From assembly GCA_003999685.1 (NCBI GenBank), contig CP021226.1:868001-932000 (forward strand): DNA of 64,000 nucleotides. The letters are read 5' to 3'. The translations under genes and the position numbers were made by a program. Below, in pieces: positions 52,887 through 64,000 of the stretch; the stretch's first letter is position 1, and the number at the start of each line of letters is the position of its first letter. Under the pieces are notes generated by a model, which worked only from the letters and a program-made list of their open reading frames with translations, ran no database searches and had not been told where the DNA came from. Origin of the DNA: Taiwanofungus camphoratus. Lineage: Eukaryota > Basidiomycota > Agaricomycetes > Polyporales > Taiwanofungaceae.

Positions 52887-54342
52887 TTAATCTATGATCT
52901 CGAGATCCCCATATGGCTTCGCCTTGAAGTAGCTCTCGTCAAAATGGTGCACACGCACGAATCCATCCTCCCCTCCTGACGCAAAGCAGTCGCCTTTTGG
53001 TGACACCGCAATCCTGTGCCAATTGAGTCACGGTAGACATTAGATAATCTGATATCTGTATTGAAGAGGGATATACTGACGTATTCACAGGCCCGAAATG
53101 GCCCTTCACTCGTCCAACCTCTTCCTCGAAAAGTTTGTGCCAGAAACGCGTCTCGAACTTTCCTTGCCGAAGCGATGTTGTCGTCACGCTCATTGCATCC
53201 TGACCTCCGCCCAAAAGTACCTGCAATGCAGAATAAGGCTAGAATCGTACCCGCAGAAACCGAGAAAACCCACATAAGGCTTCCCTATAGCGATCGCTGC
53301 GCTATTGAGGGGTGTCTCTGTCGTGTAAGTCTTGAGGACATCCAATGTCCGCATGTCGTGTATCTGCATGGCATCGTCAATACATCACACGCTACGGGAC
53401 GTTAGCATAGCATACCCGCGCGGTTTTGTCCTTGCTGCTGGTGATGAAGTAGGAGCGGTCGGGGCTGAGCTGCAGGTCCGTGACGACGTCCATGTGCGCG
53501 CGCTCGTTCGTGAGCACCTCCTCGCCCGTCTTCGCGTCAAACAGTGCGACCTTGCCCGACTCGTGGCCCATGATGAGGAGGTCCGGCGTGTGCGCGAAGG
53601 CGCACAGCGTCGCCTTCGAGCCGACGGGGTGGAACATGACCTCCGGCTCTTTTGACTCTGTGGTCCGTCCAGGGGAGATCGTGTGATCAATCCTGAGCAA
53701 GCTGCGGTAAGAGGAGAGAGGACGTACGGTTCGTGCCATCGCCGTCACTGTTGATGTTGAATATCCGGACGGCGCCCTGGTGGCCCATCCGCTGCTCCGT
53801 TATGCACACAATCTGCTCGTCGTCCTCGCTGAACGCGACCCGCTTTACTGCGGTCGGGAACTCCCACCTGTAGAGGCACTTGCCCGTCTGCACGGACCAC
53901 AGGCGCATCATGTTGTCGGCGGAGCCGCTCACCAGGAAGCGGGATTGTGCTGGAAGGCACAGAACATTGCAGTGCAGGTGGAGGACGGGAAACCGTGGGG
54001 AAGTTGCAGCGCGGTTTCAGACAGATAGATAGGGGAGAAGGGGAGAACGCACAGTCGACATCGATCGTCCACACCGTCCCGTTGTGCCCATCGTACGTGC
54101 CCAGTCGCTCGCCGTTATGTGTGAACCACACGTTGATGACATGGTCTTTTGAGCAGGAAAACAGGAGGTCGCCCTCGCGGTTGAACTTGATCTGGGTCAG
54201 CGACCGCTCGTGCCCTGCAAAAAGTCAGCTGCTTCCCACAGGACGGCCACCCGACGCTGCCAGCTGACCTTGCAGAAGAATCGGTCTCTGCGAGGGAAAT
54301 CAGCGTCTCACGCAGCCCAGAGGACGCATGCGCACATACCAT
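52887..54342 (-). CDS. TIF34: Eukaryotic translation initiation factor 3 subunit i (WD40)
   Basis: A spliced gene encoding the seven-bladed WD40 subunit of eIF3, which helps recruit mRNA to the 40S subunit in the cytosol. Start: ATG at 54340-54342 is the last codon of exon 1, followed at once by GTATGT. Exon 2 is only 19 nt (54269-54287) and reads RPILLQ. Exon 3 continues [21 protein letters not shown] and [27 protein letters not shown]. Later blades: [88 protein letters not shown]. It ends [14 protein letters not shown]-stop at 52887. The protein seems complete. It is head to head with the BTB gene. Confidence 0.95.
54269..54287 (-). other. 19-nt microexon of eIF3i
   Basis: AGACCGATTCTTCTGCAAG between CTCGCAG and GTCAGC borders encodes the conserved N-terminal RPILLQ-G, which directly follows the initiator Met in the family. 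Confidence 0.85.
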
Positions 54343-54566
54343 TTTGTCGTGGATAGAGGGGATGCGTTGCACTGACCGACTAAGTTTTTGGGCCTGCGGC
54401 AACTGCCGAGTTTCCTTTTCCAGCACCTCGATCTGCAGACTGCAGCCAGTACGATCGTATTACAAGGTGATCACCTTCGAACAAGGCCTGGCGCCCATAC
54501 AGCGGCCCTCTCGACCTCTCCTGTCCGTGCCGCAGTTTCACCGAGAAACAACGATCTGGACGTCCT
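54343..54566. promoter_or_regulatory. Shared bidirectional promoter
   Basis: 224 bp between the start codons of the divergent eIF3i (minus) and BTB (plus) genes. It must hold both promoters and 5' leaders. No clear TATA box is seen. Confidence 0.55.
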
Positions 54567-55966
54567 ATGCAGCCAGCATCGTCCGATGCGTCAACGGCCC
54601 CGGAGCCCTCGCGAAAGCGCCAGCGGCATGACCCAAGTACGCATGCTAATCTGCACCTCGGCTTGAATGCTGACCGCGACGCAGACGCAGACGCAGACGC
54701 GGCGAGCATGACTGCGACACCCGTGCGCGACGACGAGTACTACCTCGATGGCGCGGACTGCGTCCTCCGCGTAGAGGACACGCTGTTCAGGGTGCGTCGC
54801 GCCCGTCTGCGTGGTGCTGATGCGGGGCGGCGCTGAGCAGCGGCGCGCAGGTGCACAGGTTCCTCCTCGCTCGGGACTCGTCCGCGTTCCAGAACATGTT
54901 CAGCATGCCCCCGGGTGGCGCGGACGCGGAGGGTGCCAGCGACGAGCGCCCGATATGTCTGTACGGCGAGTCCGCGGCCAACTTCCGCGCGCTCCTCTCC
55001 GCGCTCTACGCGCTGTAAGCCCATCCCTTCTCCCCCCCGGAAAACCGACCGCCGCATACTCAGGCATGTACTCACTCCCCTCTCCTCCCCGCCAGGCCGT
55101 CCGAGCTGCAGGCGTACAACAGCGCGGACGCAGACATCACACAGCTGCTCGCCATCGCGGCGACGACGCACAAGTACCACTTCAGCGCGACCGAGGCGTG
55201 GGCGGCCGACGCGCTCTTCCGGCTCGTCTTCGGCGCACACGGCGCGCCCGCACCCGGCGCGGACCTTGCCCAATGCAGCGCCGCGCGCCTCGACGCCGTG
55301 CTCGACGTCGCGCTGCGCTGCGGGCACACGCGCCTCGCGGATCTCGCCACTGCTTGCTGGACGGAGCGCATTCTCGCGGGCTCGCTGCGCCCCACGCGCG
55401 CGCTCGCCGCCGCGGACCGCCACGGGCTGCGCGCCCTGCGCGGCGTCGCGTACTACGCGCAGCTCATGCAGCTCGGCCCGCGCTTCGAGCTGCCCGCCGT
55501 GCCCCCCGCGCTCGGCACGCGTGACGCGGACGACGGTGCGGACGACGGCCGGCTCACGCGGGCGCAGCGCCAGCGCCTGCTGTGTGGGCACTACTCGCTC
55601 GCCGCGCTATGGGAGCGCCTGGGCGCCGCGCCGCCGCCGGTCGCGCGCGCGGACGGGTGCACGTGCCACCAGCGCGGGTGCGTCGCGGCGTGGAAGCGGG
55701 CGTGGCACGGGGCGGTGCGGGACGCAGAGCACGAGCGGCACCGCACAGCGGACGTTGTGGGGCGCCTGCACGTAGTGGCTTCGCTGCTCGAAGTCAGCGA
55801 GGACGTGCGCGATGCGCTGACGCCGGCATGCCGTACGGAGGCGCTGCGTGCGCTGAACGCGCTGGTGGCGGAGGTGCATGCGGGCCTGGCGGACCATTTT
55901 GTGGACTTTGTCGGAGATGAAGGGGAGGGAGAAGGGGAAGGGGGGAAGAGCGAAGCGGCGAGTTGA
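54567..55966 (+). CDS. BTB/POZ domain protein
   Basis: Three exons, 54567-54791, 54851-55014 and 55096-55966, with 59- and 81-bp introns, give 419 residues. The N terminus has an RKRQR basic patch and a (DA)n run from a GACGCA hexamer repeat. The BTB fold follows: DCVLRVEDTLFRVHRFLLARDSSAFQNMFSMP, then ICLYGESAANFRALLSALYALP, and the helical part LLAIAATTHKYHFSATEAWAADALFRL. A long Ala/Arg-rich helical C terminus ends in a Glu/Gly tail. BTB domains mediate dimerisation and, in some proteins, Cullin-3 binding; no partner domain (Kelch, MATH) is seen. This type is abundant in basidiomycetes with unknown function. Third codon positions are very GC-rich, which makes large antisense frames here. 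Confidence 0.9.
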
Positions 55967-58900
55967 ATGTGTATATATTCTCAAGCTGTGAGTGTGGATA
56001 GGTATCTATCGCGCTCGTCGTGTACTATAGCTGTATTGGTACTGATTGGTGTGTACGCTATAATGCTACTATCTAGACCGGCAGCGTGTGTCGTCTCGCA
56101 GGAGCACGGGGACCTCGCGCTGCCCACAGGCGCGAGAGCTCTTCCTCACGATGCACGGCCAATGTTGCTGTCAGGCCATCCCGAGTCCCGGATCTGGACT
56201 CTGTCGCGGCCTAGGCCCGAGGTCTGGCCGCTTCAAGTCCACGCCCGCGTCACCGCGTCACCCACTGTCGACAACGGTCATGATAGTGCGTGGAGTATCG
56301 CGGCGCCGTGCCCACCCCTCACCCAGCCAAACACTCCGGGCGCGTCACCTCGTCGTCCCGCCCGTCCACCGCGGCTGCACGAGGTCTGCTGCAAGCCGCT
56401 ACGGCTGTACCGTCTGGCGTCGGGAGCTGTGCCGTGGTAGACGTGCGAACGGACGCCAGGCAGCACCGGTGGCATCCCGCGTCCCGGAGCTGGAGGGTGC
56501 GGCGCGGGAGTGGAGCCTGAGGCAGCAGGCGTTGACGGCGGCCACGACATACTTGGCCGTCGCCTCGCTCGCGCGGAAGGTGGGGGCGGGCAGGGGGGTT
56601 CTCTGGCATGTCATGTTTGTGTCTTGCAGGTGCGTGCGCGCGATGCGTCCGCGACGTCTACGGAGTCGCCACCGCTCGCGGCAAGCGGCATCCGTACCGG
56701 GCTCAAGCCTGGGTGCAGAGTGCCGAGTGCTGACCGATGGAGCGAGCACGGAACAGGACATGACTGGCCGGGGCATGTACTTGAGCTTTCACCCTCTACA
56801 AAAAATGAAAGTCGGCCTCGGTCGCCTTTCCGGCACCAAAATTGCACAACTTGACTACCTAGCCAAATTTCCCGCCTCTCAGTGGCTGGATATGCAGCAG
56901 TCAGTCGCACGCCCGTCAGCATGCAGTCAGCTTGTGCGACTGGCGCATGACTGCCCTGTAATTTTGCGCCAACGTTGACTACGCTTTTTTGACAGAGATT
57001 CACCGTGGATGGCCCTGCGGGCAGGGTCCATGTGTGCATGACGCCTTGAGGCAATTACAGAATGGCGTTGGACACGTAAGCAAAGGTGAAGCTTGTCGGA
57101 CAGCCCTCCTCATGAAGGATCATGCTGAGTTGATGGATTAACCTGATGACTAGAGGTCAAACACTCCATTCCACTCCGAGTGAGATATCGTCATTGGATG
57201 CATTTGCTCCGCCAGTCTGTTGTACACTGTTTTATATCGTACATATGCCTCCCCTAGAAGTCGGCAGTTGGGGTGTCGACCAATAAGCGAAAGCCATCAA
57301 AAAAGACGGGTTTTTGGCGAATCAGAAGCAACTGCCGACTTCTAGGGGTGCCGAGTCCCTAGTCCCTGGTGAGGCAAAGTAATCGTACTGGCCTCACATT
57401 GCGCGGCCAACCGCGCCAAATTAGGAAGGCGCCCCATTTGACGGTACCCCCTGCTATATGACGGCGGTTGGCTGTATTTGAGTATATTCACCTTTACGTC
57501 TTTCTGAACCGAGTAAGGGTGGCGGGAAGCCTAATATGGCATGTGAATTTTTCTGAGATGGAGTGAGAAGAGTGGACCGCCGACACGGTCAGTGTGAATT
57601 ATTGTACAATGCTGTCTCTGCGGTGCTCGTACGAGCAGCCCTGGCGCAGGCCGAGCATCGCAAGGCCTTCCCGTTGACGGTTTCCTGATGTGCCGGCCCG
57701 AAGAGAACAGCTGGCGCGTTTGTCAGCGTACGTCAGCGGGGAACGGGGCACAAACCTTGTCCACCAAAGCCAAGCTTGGGGGCGGACTGCGGGGCACCGT
57801 TTGCTGAGAAGGCGGGGCAGTGCGCAGGCGACTCGTCCAGAAGGGGGACGGCGAGGGCGATCGGATCTGGGAGTGGAGCTGGTTGGGTTGTGGGACCTGG
57901 TGGGTGGGTGGAGTGGTGGCGGTGCAATCTTGTGCGAGATCGCAGGGCCGTAGCGCGATCTGCGGTGGAGGGTTCGATTTCATTTAGGGATAGCACTCGT
58001 CGTTGGTGATGCGTGTGGCTATAACATCCGGGGTGGCTGATGTCAGGAAATGCGAGTTGGTGGCCGGGGCTGCGAAGGCGGGTGGCGCGTGGGGGCAGGG
58101 ACGACACCTGGGTGATGTCATGGCGGGGAAGAGACGTGGTGGAGACAAGAACGGGCTCTGAACACGATCGAAAAGGCGACTTCCTGAATCGACGGATCGC
58201 GCAGAACGAGATCCGCTGCAGGGCGATGACCACTGACATCACCCTCTCCCGTCGACACCCTCGAACGCCGTCCACGTTGCGAACAGCAACTCAGCGAGCA
58301 CCCCAGCGAGCACCCCGGCGAGCACCCCGGCCAGCGTGGAGCTGCACCGCCGCGTCTTCGCCGGCTACAGATTCGCCCGCACCAACCACGTCAAGGCCAG
58401 CGCTCGGGAGGACAAACATGACGTCATGCGCGCGTACCAAGTAAGTAGTGTTCTACCAGACGAACGCCCGCTGCCTGCCGCTCGCCTCTGCTGTTCCTTT
58501 GTGTCTGCTGCTGCTGCCGCTGCTGCGCACTTGGTGCACACTGCACAGCCCCGCTCGCCTGCTGCTGGCCCCGCTCGCCTGCTGCGGCCCCGCTCGCACT
58601 GCCCAGGCGCTGCTCGGCCGTGTCTCTGCTCATCATGCCTGTCCCCGTGCCTGCGCTCACGCTCCTTCCCCTCCTCCTCCCCGGCCTGTCCGTCCCTCCG
58701 TCCCTGCAACTCGGCGACCCCGTGCCACCTATTGCATCCATTCTCCGCCTATTACGCTCTCCTTCTCCCTCGCATATTGGTGCGTCCACCCTCTTCTCAC
58801 CTTCCTCTCATCTCATCCCCGGCGTCTACCCGCCCAGCCCACTTGCATAATAACTCCATCCCCTCACACCACCCCTCCTACCAATCCCCCCCTCCTCTCA

Positions 58901-59557
58901 CCTCCCCCAGTCTCTCCAGCTATGCAAGCAAAGTTCTCCCAAGATTCTCCCGACAGTCGTCTTATAACACCCAAACCGACGCCCCCCTCTGTCCCCCTCC
59001 CACATCCCCCTTCCCCATCTGGAACGGACCCGCCCTCTGCTTTCTTAGGTGAGCCCCTTCCTTTTGCCACGTGAACCTGCCTCGATCGGGCAGTCCTCGA
59101 TGTACCGGAGTTTCAACGCCACGCGAACACACCTAGCCCTGTGTTCCCAAACGCCCCTCCCATGTTGGCCTTTCCGTTTCAACCTCGTCGCTGGCCGCCT
59201 ACCCTGGCCAGTCGACGTCGTCCTTCCCACATCGTCTCGTCTCGTCTCGTCTCGCTCTCCATCATCACTATCTTTTATTTTCTTCCCTGCCATGTCGTCC
59301 TCTCCTCGATTTTGCTAGGCTCTTGCTCTACCATTTACCCGTCCGTCAGACTTTTTTTTCCCTCCTCGTCCTTGTAAATATTATTTTTCACCCCGTGCTC
59401 TCCTCTCTAACTTGCCGTTTCATTTTTTTTTCCTTCCTCCCTCCCTCAACTAGTCCATCAGTTGCGCCCCCGCATCCCCGCCCCATCCCTTCCCTCGAAT
59501 CCCGGCACGTTCCAGAAAACTCCAGAAGATTTCCCCCATCCGTACAACGTTGTTTAT
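55967..59557. other. GC-rich gap and leader of the YTH gene
   Basis: No gene can be assigned with confidence. Around 56.45-56.85 kb two frames could be spliced (VPELEGAAREWSLRQQ... then VRARDASATSTESPP) through a GTGGGG...TTGCAG gap, but nothing is recognised. A small palindromic element lies at 57251-57348. At 58292-58330 the unit CAGCGAGCACCCC repeats three times. At 58922-59048 a frame MQAKFSQDSPDSRL... ends at GTGAGC. Joined through a 405-bp intron with a strong pyrimidine tract (acceptor at 59453) it would enter the YTH frame, so the true start of that gene may be 58922. A CTCGT run lies near 59225. Confidence 0.4.
57251..57348. repeat. 98-bp palindromic element with 20-bp arms
   Basis: The arms CCCCTAGAAGTCGGCAGTTG (57251-57270) and the perfect reverse complement (57329-57348) flank 58 bp. 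TGCC occurs close outside both ends. It could be a tiny MITE or a hairpin-forming sequence; no superfamily can be named. Confidence 0.7.
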
Positions 59558-60915
59558 ATGTCGGGTAATGCCAGCAAAACCACACCACACACCATGTCCG
59601 ATTCACGGCCCTCTGGCTCTACTTCCGAGCCCGCGCGTTCTGGCCCTCGCGGCCGCTCATATTCAGGGTCCACTCCCTCGCGCCGGCAGCTCCCTCGGCA
59701 GCCGTTCCAGACTCCGTCCACCACCGCCCACTACCCGACCGCCCACCCCTCTGGCTCTCTCTCGAGCCATCTGCCGCCCTCCTCCGCCTCTTCGCCCTCC
59801 TTCCAGGGCCTTCCCGCACAGTACCAGGCCGGCCCCGTACCCTACGGCCAGCGCGGTGGTTTTGTAGGACCATACACGCTGTCCGCCCAACCACACGTCA
59901 GTATCATGCACCAGTCGCCCCAATACGCCTACCCCCACCACCCCGGCCTGCATGCCCCAGACACGAGCATACACCCCGCCGCACAAAATCCGCTCCTCGG
60001 CTACTCCCCAAACACCCTCGTCCCCATCATGCAGCCGCACTCGCCCGCCGTGTATCCCTACCCGCACCACTCCTCGGAGGGCAGCGCCTCCTCCAGCCAC
60101 TCGTTTTCCGGCGGCGCTGGCCCGCCCGCGCTCTTCACCCCGTCCTCGCTTTCGCACTCGCACTCACACCCACACTCGCCGGCGCACTCGTCGCCGTCCC
60201 CGCACTCTCCCTTGCCGCCCCAGGGCCCACCCGCACACGCCCCGCCGCCGCACTCCGCGCCGTACGCAGGCCAGACGCCCTATGCGCCGCTGCGCTACCC
60301 CACACCGCCCTTCGCGTTCCCGCCACACTCCTTCGCGCCCTCCCCGCCCCTTTACCAGTCGCAGTACCCGCAGCACTACCCGCAGCACTACCCGCCCACG
60401 CCCGCCGAGCCCGAGGGCCAGGGCACATGGTGGTACGTCCCGCCCGCCGCCCGCTCCGCCTCCGCCCAGTACGACTCCTTCCAGGGCCCGTACGCCCTCT
60501 CCTTCAGCCCCGTCCCCGCGCGCGACGTCGAGCCCTACGCCCCGCAAGGCCCTGCGCCCGCGCCCGTCCCCGCGTCCATGTACCCCATGTCGCCCCGCGC
60601 GAACCCCGCCCCGTACTCGCCCCGCGCTCCTGCGCCCACACCCCCGCGCCCCGCCTCGGCGGGCCCGCCCGTCGCGCGCTACAGGCCGCCCGAAGCGGGG
60701 CCTTCCACACCCGCCAGCAGCCGCCCCGCGACGGAGCGCGCGCCCGTGCGCCGCACGTACCACCCGCAGCCGCCTGCACAACGCTCGGAGTGGGTTATGT
60801 GGGTGGGCAACGTGCCCGCAGACACGACGCACGACGAGCTCTGGCGCCTGCTCAGTCGCGCGCCCGCGCCCGCTTCCGCCGCTGCGCCCACGCCCACGCC
60901 CACGCCCACGCCCGC

Positions 60916-60954
<39 letters not shown>

Positions 60955-62710
60955 TGCGGCCGCGGCCGCGGGCGACGTGTGGGGCGGCGTGCTGAGCATC
61001 TTCCTCATCTCGCGCTCAAACTGCGCGTTCGTCAACTTCCAGACCGCGGCGCACCTGCACGCCGCGATCCGCCACTTCAACGGCCAGCCGCTGCGCGCGG
61101 GCGACCCGCGCTGCCCGCGCCTCGTGTGCCGCGTGCGCGGCCGCGACGACGACCTCAAGGCGGGCGTCGGCGGGCAGCGCGGCGCGGGCATCCACGTGCG
61201 CTGGGTCCGCGGCCAGAAGGAGAGGGCGCGCGTACAGGGCCAAGTCTACCCCGCGCCGCGCTCGCCGCGGTCCGAGCACGTCTCCACGCCGTCGAGCTCG
61301 CCCGGCGACCCCGCGCCGATGCTCGCGTCGCTCTCGCTGTCGAGTGACGACGAGGGCGCGCGGCTCCGCGGCCAGCCACATTCAAGCAGCTCGGGCTCGT
61401 ACGCGTCCACCAGCTCGAGCATCCTCGTGCAGTACTTCCCGAAGCGCTACTTCATCCTCAAGTCCCTGACACAGGTGAGCACGCGTGTTTGCTTGCGCGC
61501 GGCAGACCGGGCGGCTGACTCGCGCTGCGCAGGAGGACCTGGAGACGAGCGTGAAGGAGGGCCTCTGGGCGACGCAGCGCCACAACGAGGGCACCCTCGA
61601 CCAGGCCTTCCGGACAAGCAAGGAGGTCTACCTCGTCTTCGGCGTGAACAAGAGCGGCGAGTTCTACGGCTACGCAAGGTACGTGTCCGTGCGCTCAAGG
61701 CGGCCGCGTCGATTCCCCCCCGCTGACGCCCTTCACGCAGGATGACAGGCCCGATCACGCACGGCGAGCGCCGCGTTTCGTGGGCTTCCCGTGACTCCCC
61801 GCCCCAGCGGCGCACCGCGCGCCCATCCCAGCCGTCCTCGCAGGCCAGCAGCCCGCCGACCGCGCGGGTGGAGTACGCCACGTTCTTCTCGCCCGCCGAG
61901 CAGCGGTACGAAGAGTCCCCGCTGCCCGTGTCGCCGAGCCCGCCCGCGCAGCAGCAGGAGCAGCAAGAGCAGCAGCAGGAGCTCGAGCCGCCGCTGTTCG
62001 AGGAGGGCGCGACGCCGCGGACGAGCATGGACGTCCTCGGGCGCACGTACCTGTCTGCCCCACCCGAGCTGCACCAGCCGCACCACCAGCTCAGCAGGCC
62101 CAGCGCCGGGTCCGTGCGCCCGCCGCAAGTCAGCCTCGACGCACGGCAGCTGCGCGCGCCGGCGGGCTTCGAGCTCGATCGCGCCGCGCCGATCAGGGCG
62201 CTGCGCGAGCGATCGGCGCCGCCGGAGCCGTCGGGGAGCAGAGACGTGATCGCCGACGACGACGACGCCAGGCGGCGGGAGTGGGAGAAGACGATGCAGG
62301 AGAAGCTGCTGGATCCGGTGGCGGAGGAGGAGGAGCGGCACGGCGCCGGGGCGGGGAGGGAGGGGGGTCGGCGTGGACAGGAGAGAGTGGGAGAAGGAGG
62401 AGAGGCAGCGGAGGGGCAAGCTGGCGCCGCCCGCGAGGGACCGGTGTGGGGTGAGCCCTTCAAGGTGCAGTGGATCCGGACGGACCGCCTGCCGTTCCAC
62501 CGCACGCGGCACCTGCGCAACCCCTGGAACCACGATCGAGAGGTCAAGGTGTCTCGAGACGGGACCGAGCTCGAGCCGTCCGTCGGCCAGGCGCTGCTCG
62601 ACGAGTGGGACAAGCCCGCGCCCGCGCCGCCGACGTCACCGAGCGGGGAACGACGCTCGGGCTCGAAAGGGGCTGCCGGAGAAGCGTCGGGATCGATGGA
62701 GGGAGGATAA
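59558..62710 (+). CDS. RRM and YTH domain RNA-binding protein (m6A-reader type)
   Basis: Exons 59558-61474, 61533-61678 and 61741-62710 (introns of 58 and 62 bp) give about 1,010 residues. The first 400 are low-complexity, rich in Pro, Ser, His and Tyr. An RRM follows: RNP2-like MWVGNVP and RNP1-like SNCAFVNFQ, with a (PT)n(PE)n run between them. The YTH fold starts at about residue 627 (PKRYFILKSLTQEDLETSVKEGLWATQRHNE, YLVFGVNKSGEFYGYARM). It breaks for about 225 low-complexity residues, then resumes at about 923 with VWGEPFKVQWIRTDRLPF, RHLRNPWN, EVKVSRDGTELEPSVG. YTH domains bind N6-methyladenosine RNA through an aromatic cage; Trp in LWATQ and VWGEP are candidates. The start is the first ATG of the frame; an upstream exon at 58922 is possible. 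Confidence 0.88.
60890..60960 (+). repeat. Hexanucleotide tandem repeats inside the RRM
   Basis: CCCACG units followed by CCCGAG units encode Pro-Thr and Pro-Glu runs in a loop of the RRM. Length is likely to vary between strains. Confidence 0.85.
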
Positions 62711-64000
62711 GGATCGGGAACACAAGCTACAACCTAAACGGCCCAACACACCCACACACACATCACGAAACGACTTGCTCAAGCAAAAATCACGGCAATC
62801 GCACGCACGCACGCAAAAACACACGAACGCATCGCACGTACCTGCATATTTAAATTACTTGCTACTCTACAATCTGCCGCGCCGCCCGTCATTCACGACA
62901 CGGGCGGCGCGGTCTTTTTTTTTTTTCGTATTTGGGGTCAACTGCTGCATTTATCCTTCTTTTCGTCGTACGCGCTCTTTCGCTCACAGCATTGCTCGCT
63001 CTATCGCTCAACGCTAATATTTACCCAAGAGATTTTGTAGCAATAGGTAGAACTTCACATCCGCACTGTAATACCTCGCATCATGGCATTATACACGACG
63101 CGCCGGTGTGCGCTGGTTTGGATCGATTTACTGTCCGTGAAAAAGTGAAGAAAAAAGGGCATTCAACGCCGTATGTGTTTTTTTTTCTTTTTCGAATTGC
63201 CTTGGGACCGCACGGCGTTCATGAAAAATGACGATCTCGGCACGATCGTGTTGCACGGAAAGAAATTTATGTAGCTCTATTCCGCACTTCATCCATATGG
63301 CTCGTGAGCCTGAAACATGACAACACTCCTGGATGCCGGCCAATCTGGAACATCTGTGAGTATGTACGTTGGCCAAGATCCGGCGATTATCATGCAGTCG
63401 CCAGGCGTTGCGGGGAAAAATGGACGAGTCTCGCCCGTCGATGGGGCGATTGGATCGCCAGATCAACGCGTCTTTGGTTTTTTTTTCGACAATGAAACAC
63501 CTCGGCTCTTATCGCGTGTGTCCGAGCCGCTCTGGCAACGGAGAATGCAGGCTGCTCGCACTCAGTAGCACGCGGGCTCTGGGCAAGATCTTCACACGTT
63601 GTGAAGCACGATCCGGACATCGGATTCGGAGCCGGCAGTCCAATCAATAAGCGTAATCTAGCAGCGGGGCATCGTAAAGTACAGTGTGAAATCCGATCGA
63701 GGACGAACGAGCAATATAGTAAACAAGAACAGTAGTGAACACTGAAAAAACAGCAAGTATACGTCTCCCGTCCGTCGCGAGCACACGAGTCCGGGTATAC
63801 ACAGCATCGCAGTGCAGAAGCAGCACACTTCAAGAACAAGAGATCGGAGGGGGACGGAGGTATGTATGTAAGCAGGGACAGATATGCAAGCACGACGTCG
63901 TTCCGGTCTCGGAGGGTCCGAGCCGAAGCAGCGCCCGACGCGCGGTCGGACGGCCGACTCCGAAACAGGAAAGAGTACGTGAAGAGCTTTAGAGATGGGG
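62711..64000. other. 3' region of the YTH gene and right edge, no further gene
   Basis: About 1.3 kb of AT-richer sequence with T-runs (62915-62926, about 63180-63190, about 63479-63487) and only short frames. A strong hairpin lies at 62877-62912. Confidence 0.55.
62877..62926 (+). terminator. GC-rich 13-bp hairpin followed by 12 T
   Basis: CCGCGCCGCCCGT (62877-62889) pairs perfectly with 62900-62912 around a 10-nt loop, then T12 at 62915-62926, about 170 bp after the YTH stop codon. It looks like an intrinsic terminator, but in a fungal nuclear gene it is more likely a 3' UTR or processing structure. The role is unproven. Confidence 0.4.

Noticed and set aside
56088-56978. Plus-strand frame of 296 codons
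   Set aside because: Arg/Ser/Cys-rich, random-looking text with no motif. A spliced alternative exists, but nothing supports expression.
61447-62613. Large minus-strand frame (388 codons) and others at 54740-55591 and 60164-60832
   Set aside because: They mirror GC-rich exons of the YTH and BTB genes; high third-position GC removes stops on the opposite strand, and the text is biased Arg/Ala without motifs.

Overview
The window is eukaryotic and almost certainly from a basidiomycete fungus, probably an agaricomycete. The evidence is short GT-AG introns of about 48-80 bp, a polypore-style cytochrome P450 relic, an RRM+YTH RNA reader, and several fungal transposon families. The order cannot be fixed from sequence alone. 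No rRNA, tRNA or CRISPR was found.

Layout. 1-2297 (-): decayed cytochrome P450 running off the left edge. 2298-7311: no recognisable gene. 7312-35812: one APE/RT/RNase H LINE of about 5.3 kb, blown up to 28.5 kb by nested insertions, with a 12-bp target duplication and an A14 tail. Inside it lie a Ty3/Gypsy chromovirus (E1, 8008-14578), an unclassified insert with TG...CA ends (16208-17971), and a second chromovirus (E3, 18239-33050). E3 is itself split by a third chromovirus (E2, 24273-32011). Removing E1, the unclassified insert and E3 with their target duplications restores one LINE reading frame across all three junctions. LTR divergence (E3 about 1.3%, E1 about 0.35%, E2 zero) orders the hits: LINE first, then E3, E1 and E2. 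36090-40865: a PIF/Harbinger-like DNA transposon with a DDE transposase gene and a convergent DUF6818/Myb-like gene, both decayed.

From about 41 kb the window is gene-bearing: a PA-clan serine-protease-like gene (41228-42875, +), AMP deaminase (43935-47096, -), a hAT-type MITE (48652-49294), an F-box/LRR relic (about 50.7-51.7 kb, -), eIF3 subunit i (52887-54342, -) head to head with a BTB/POZ gene (54567-55966, +), and an RRM-YTH m6A-reader-type gene (59558-62710, +). AMP deaminase and eIF3i belong to core metabolism and translation. The left half is a transposon nest, probably heterochromatin.

Most notable signals: (1) all three chromoviruses carry a short extra ORF after the chromodomain with retroviral-type CCHC knuckles, and in E1 and E2 it overprints the pol tail in the same relative frame; (2) all three have a primer site 2 nt after the 5' LTR that pairs with an 11-12 nt site in their own LTR about 30 bp below a TATA-like box, the signature of Tf1/sushi self-priming; (3) an unclassified 1.76-kb insert; (4) a YTH domain split by about 225 low-complexity residues; (5) 14- and 19-nt microexons in two conserved genes; (6) transition-only, CpG-biased decay across the elements.
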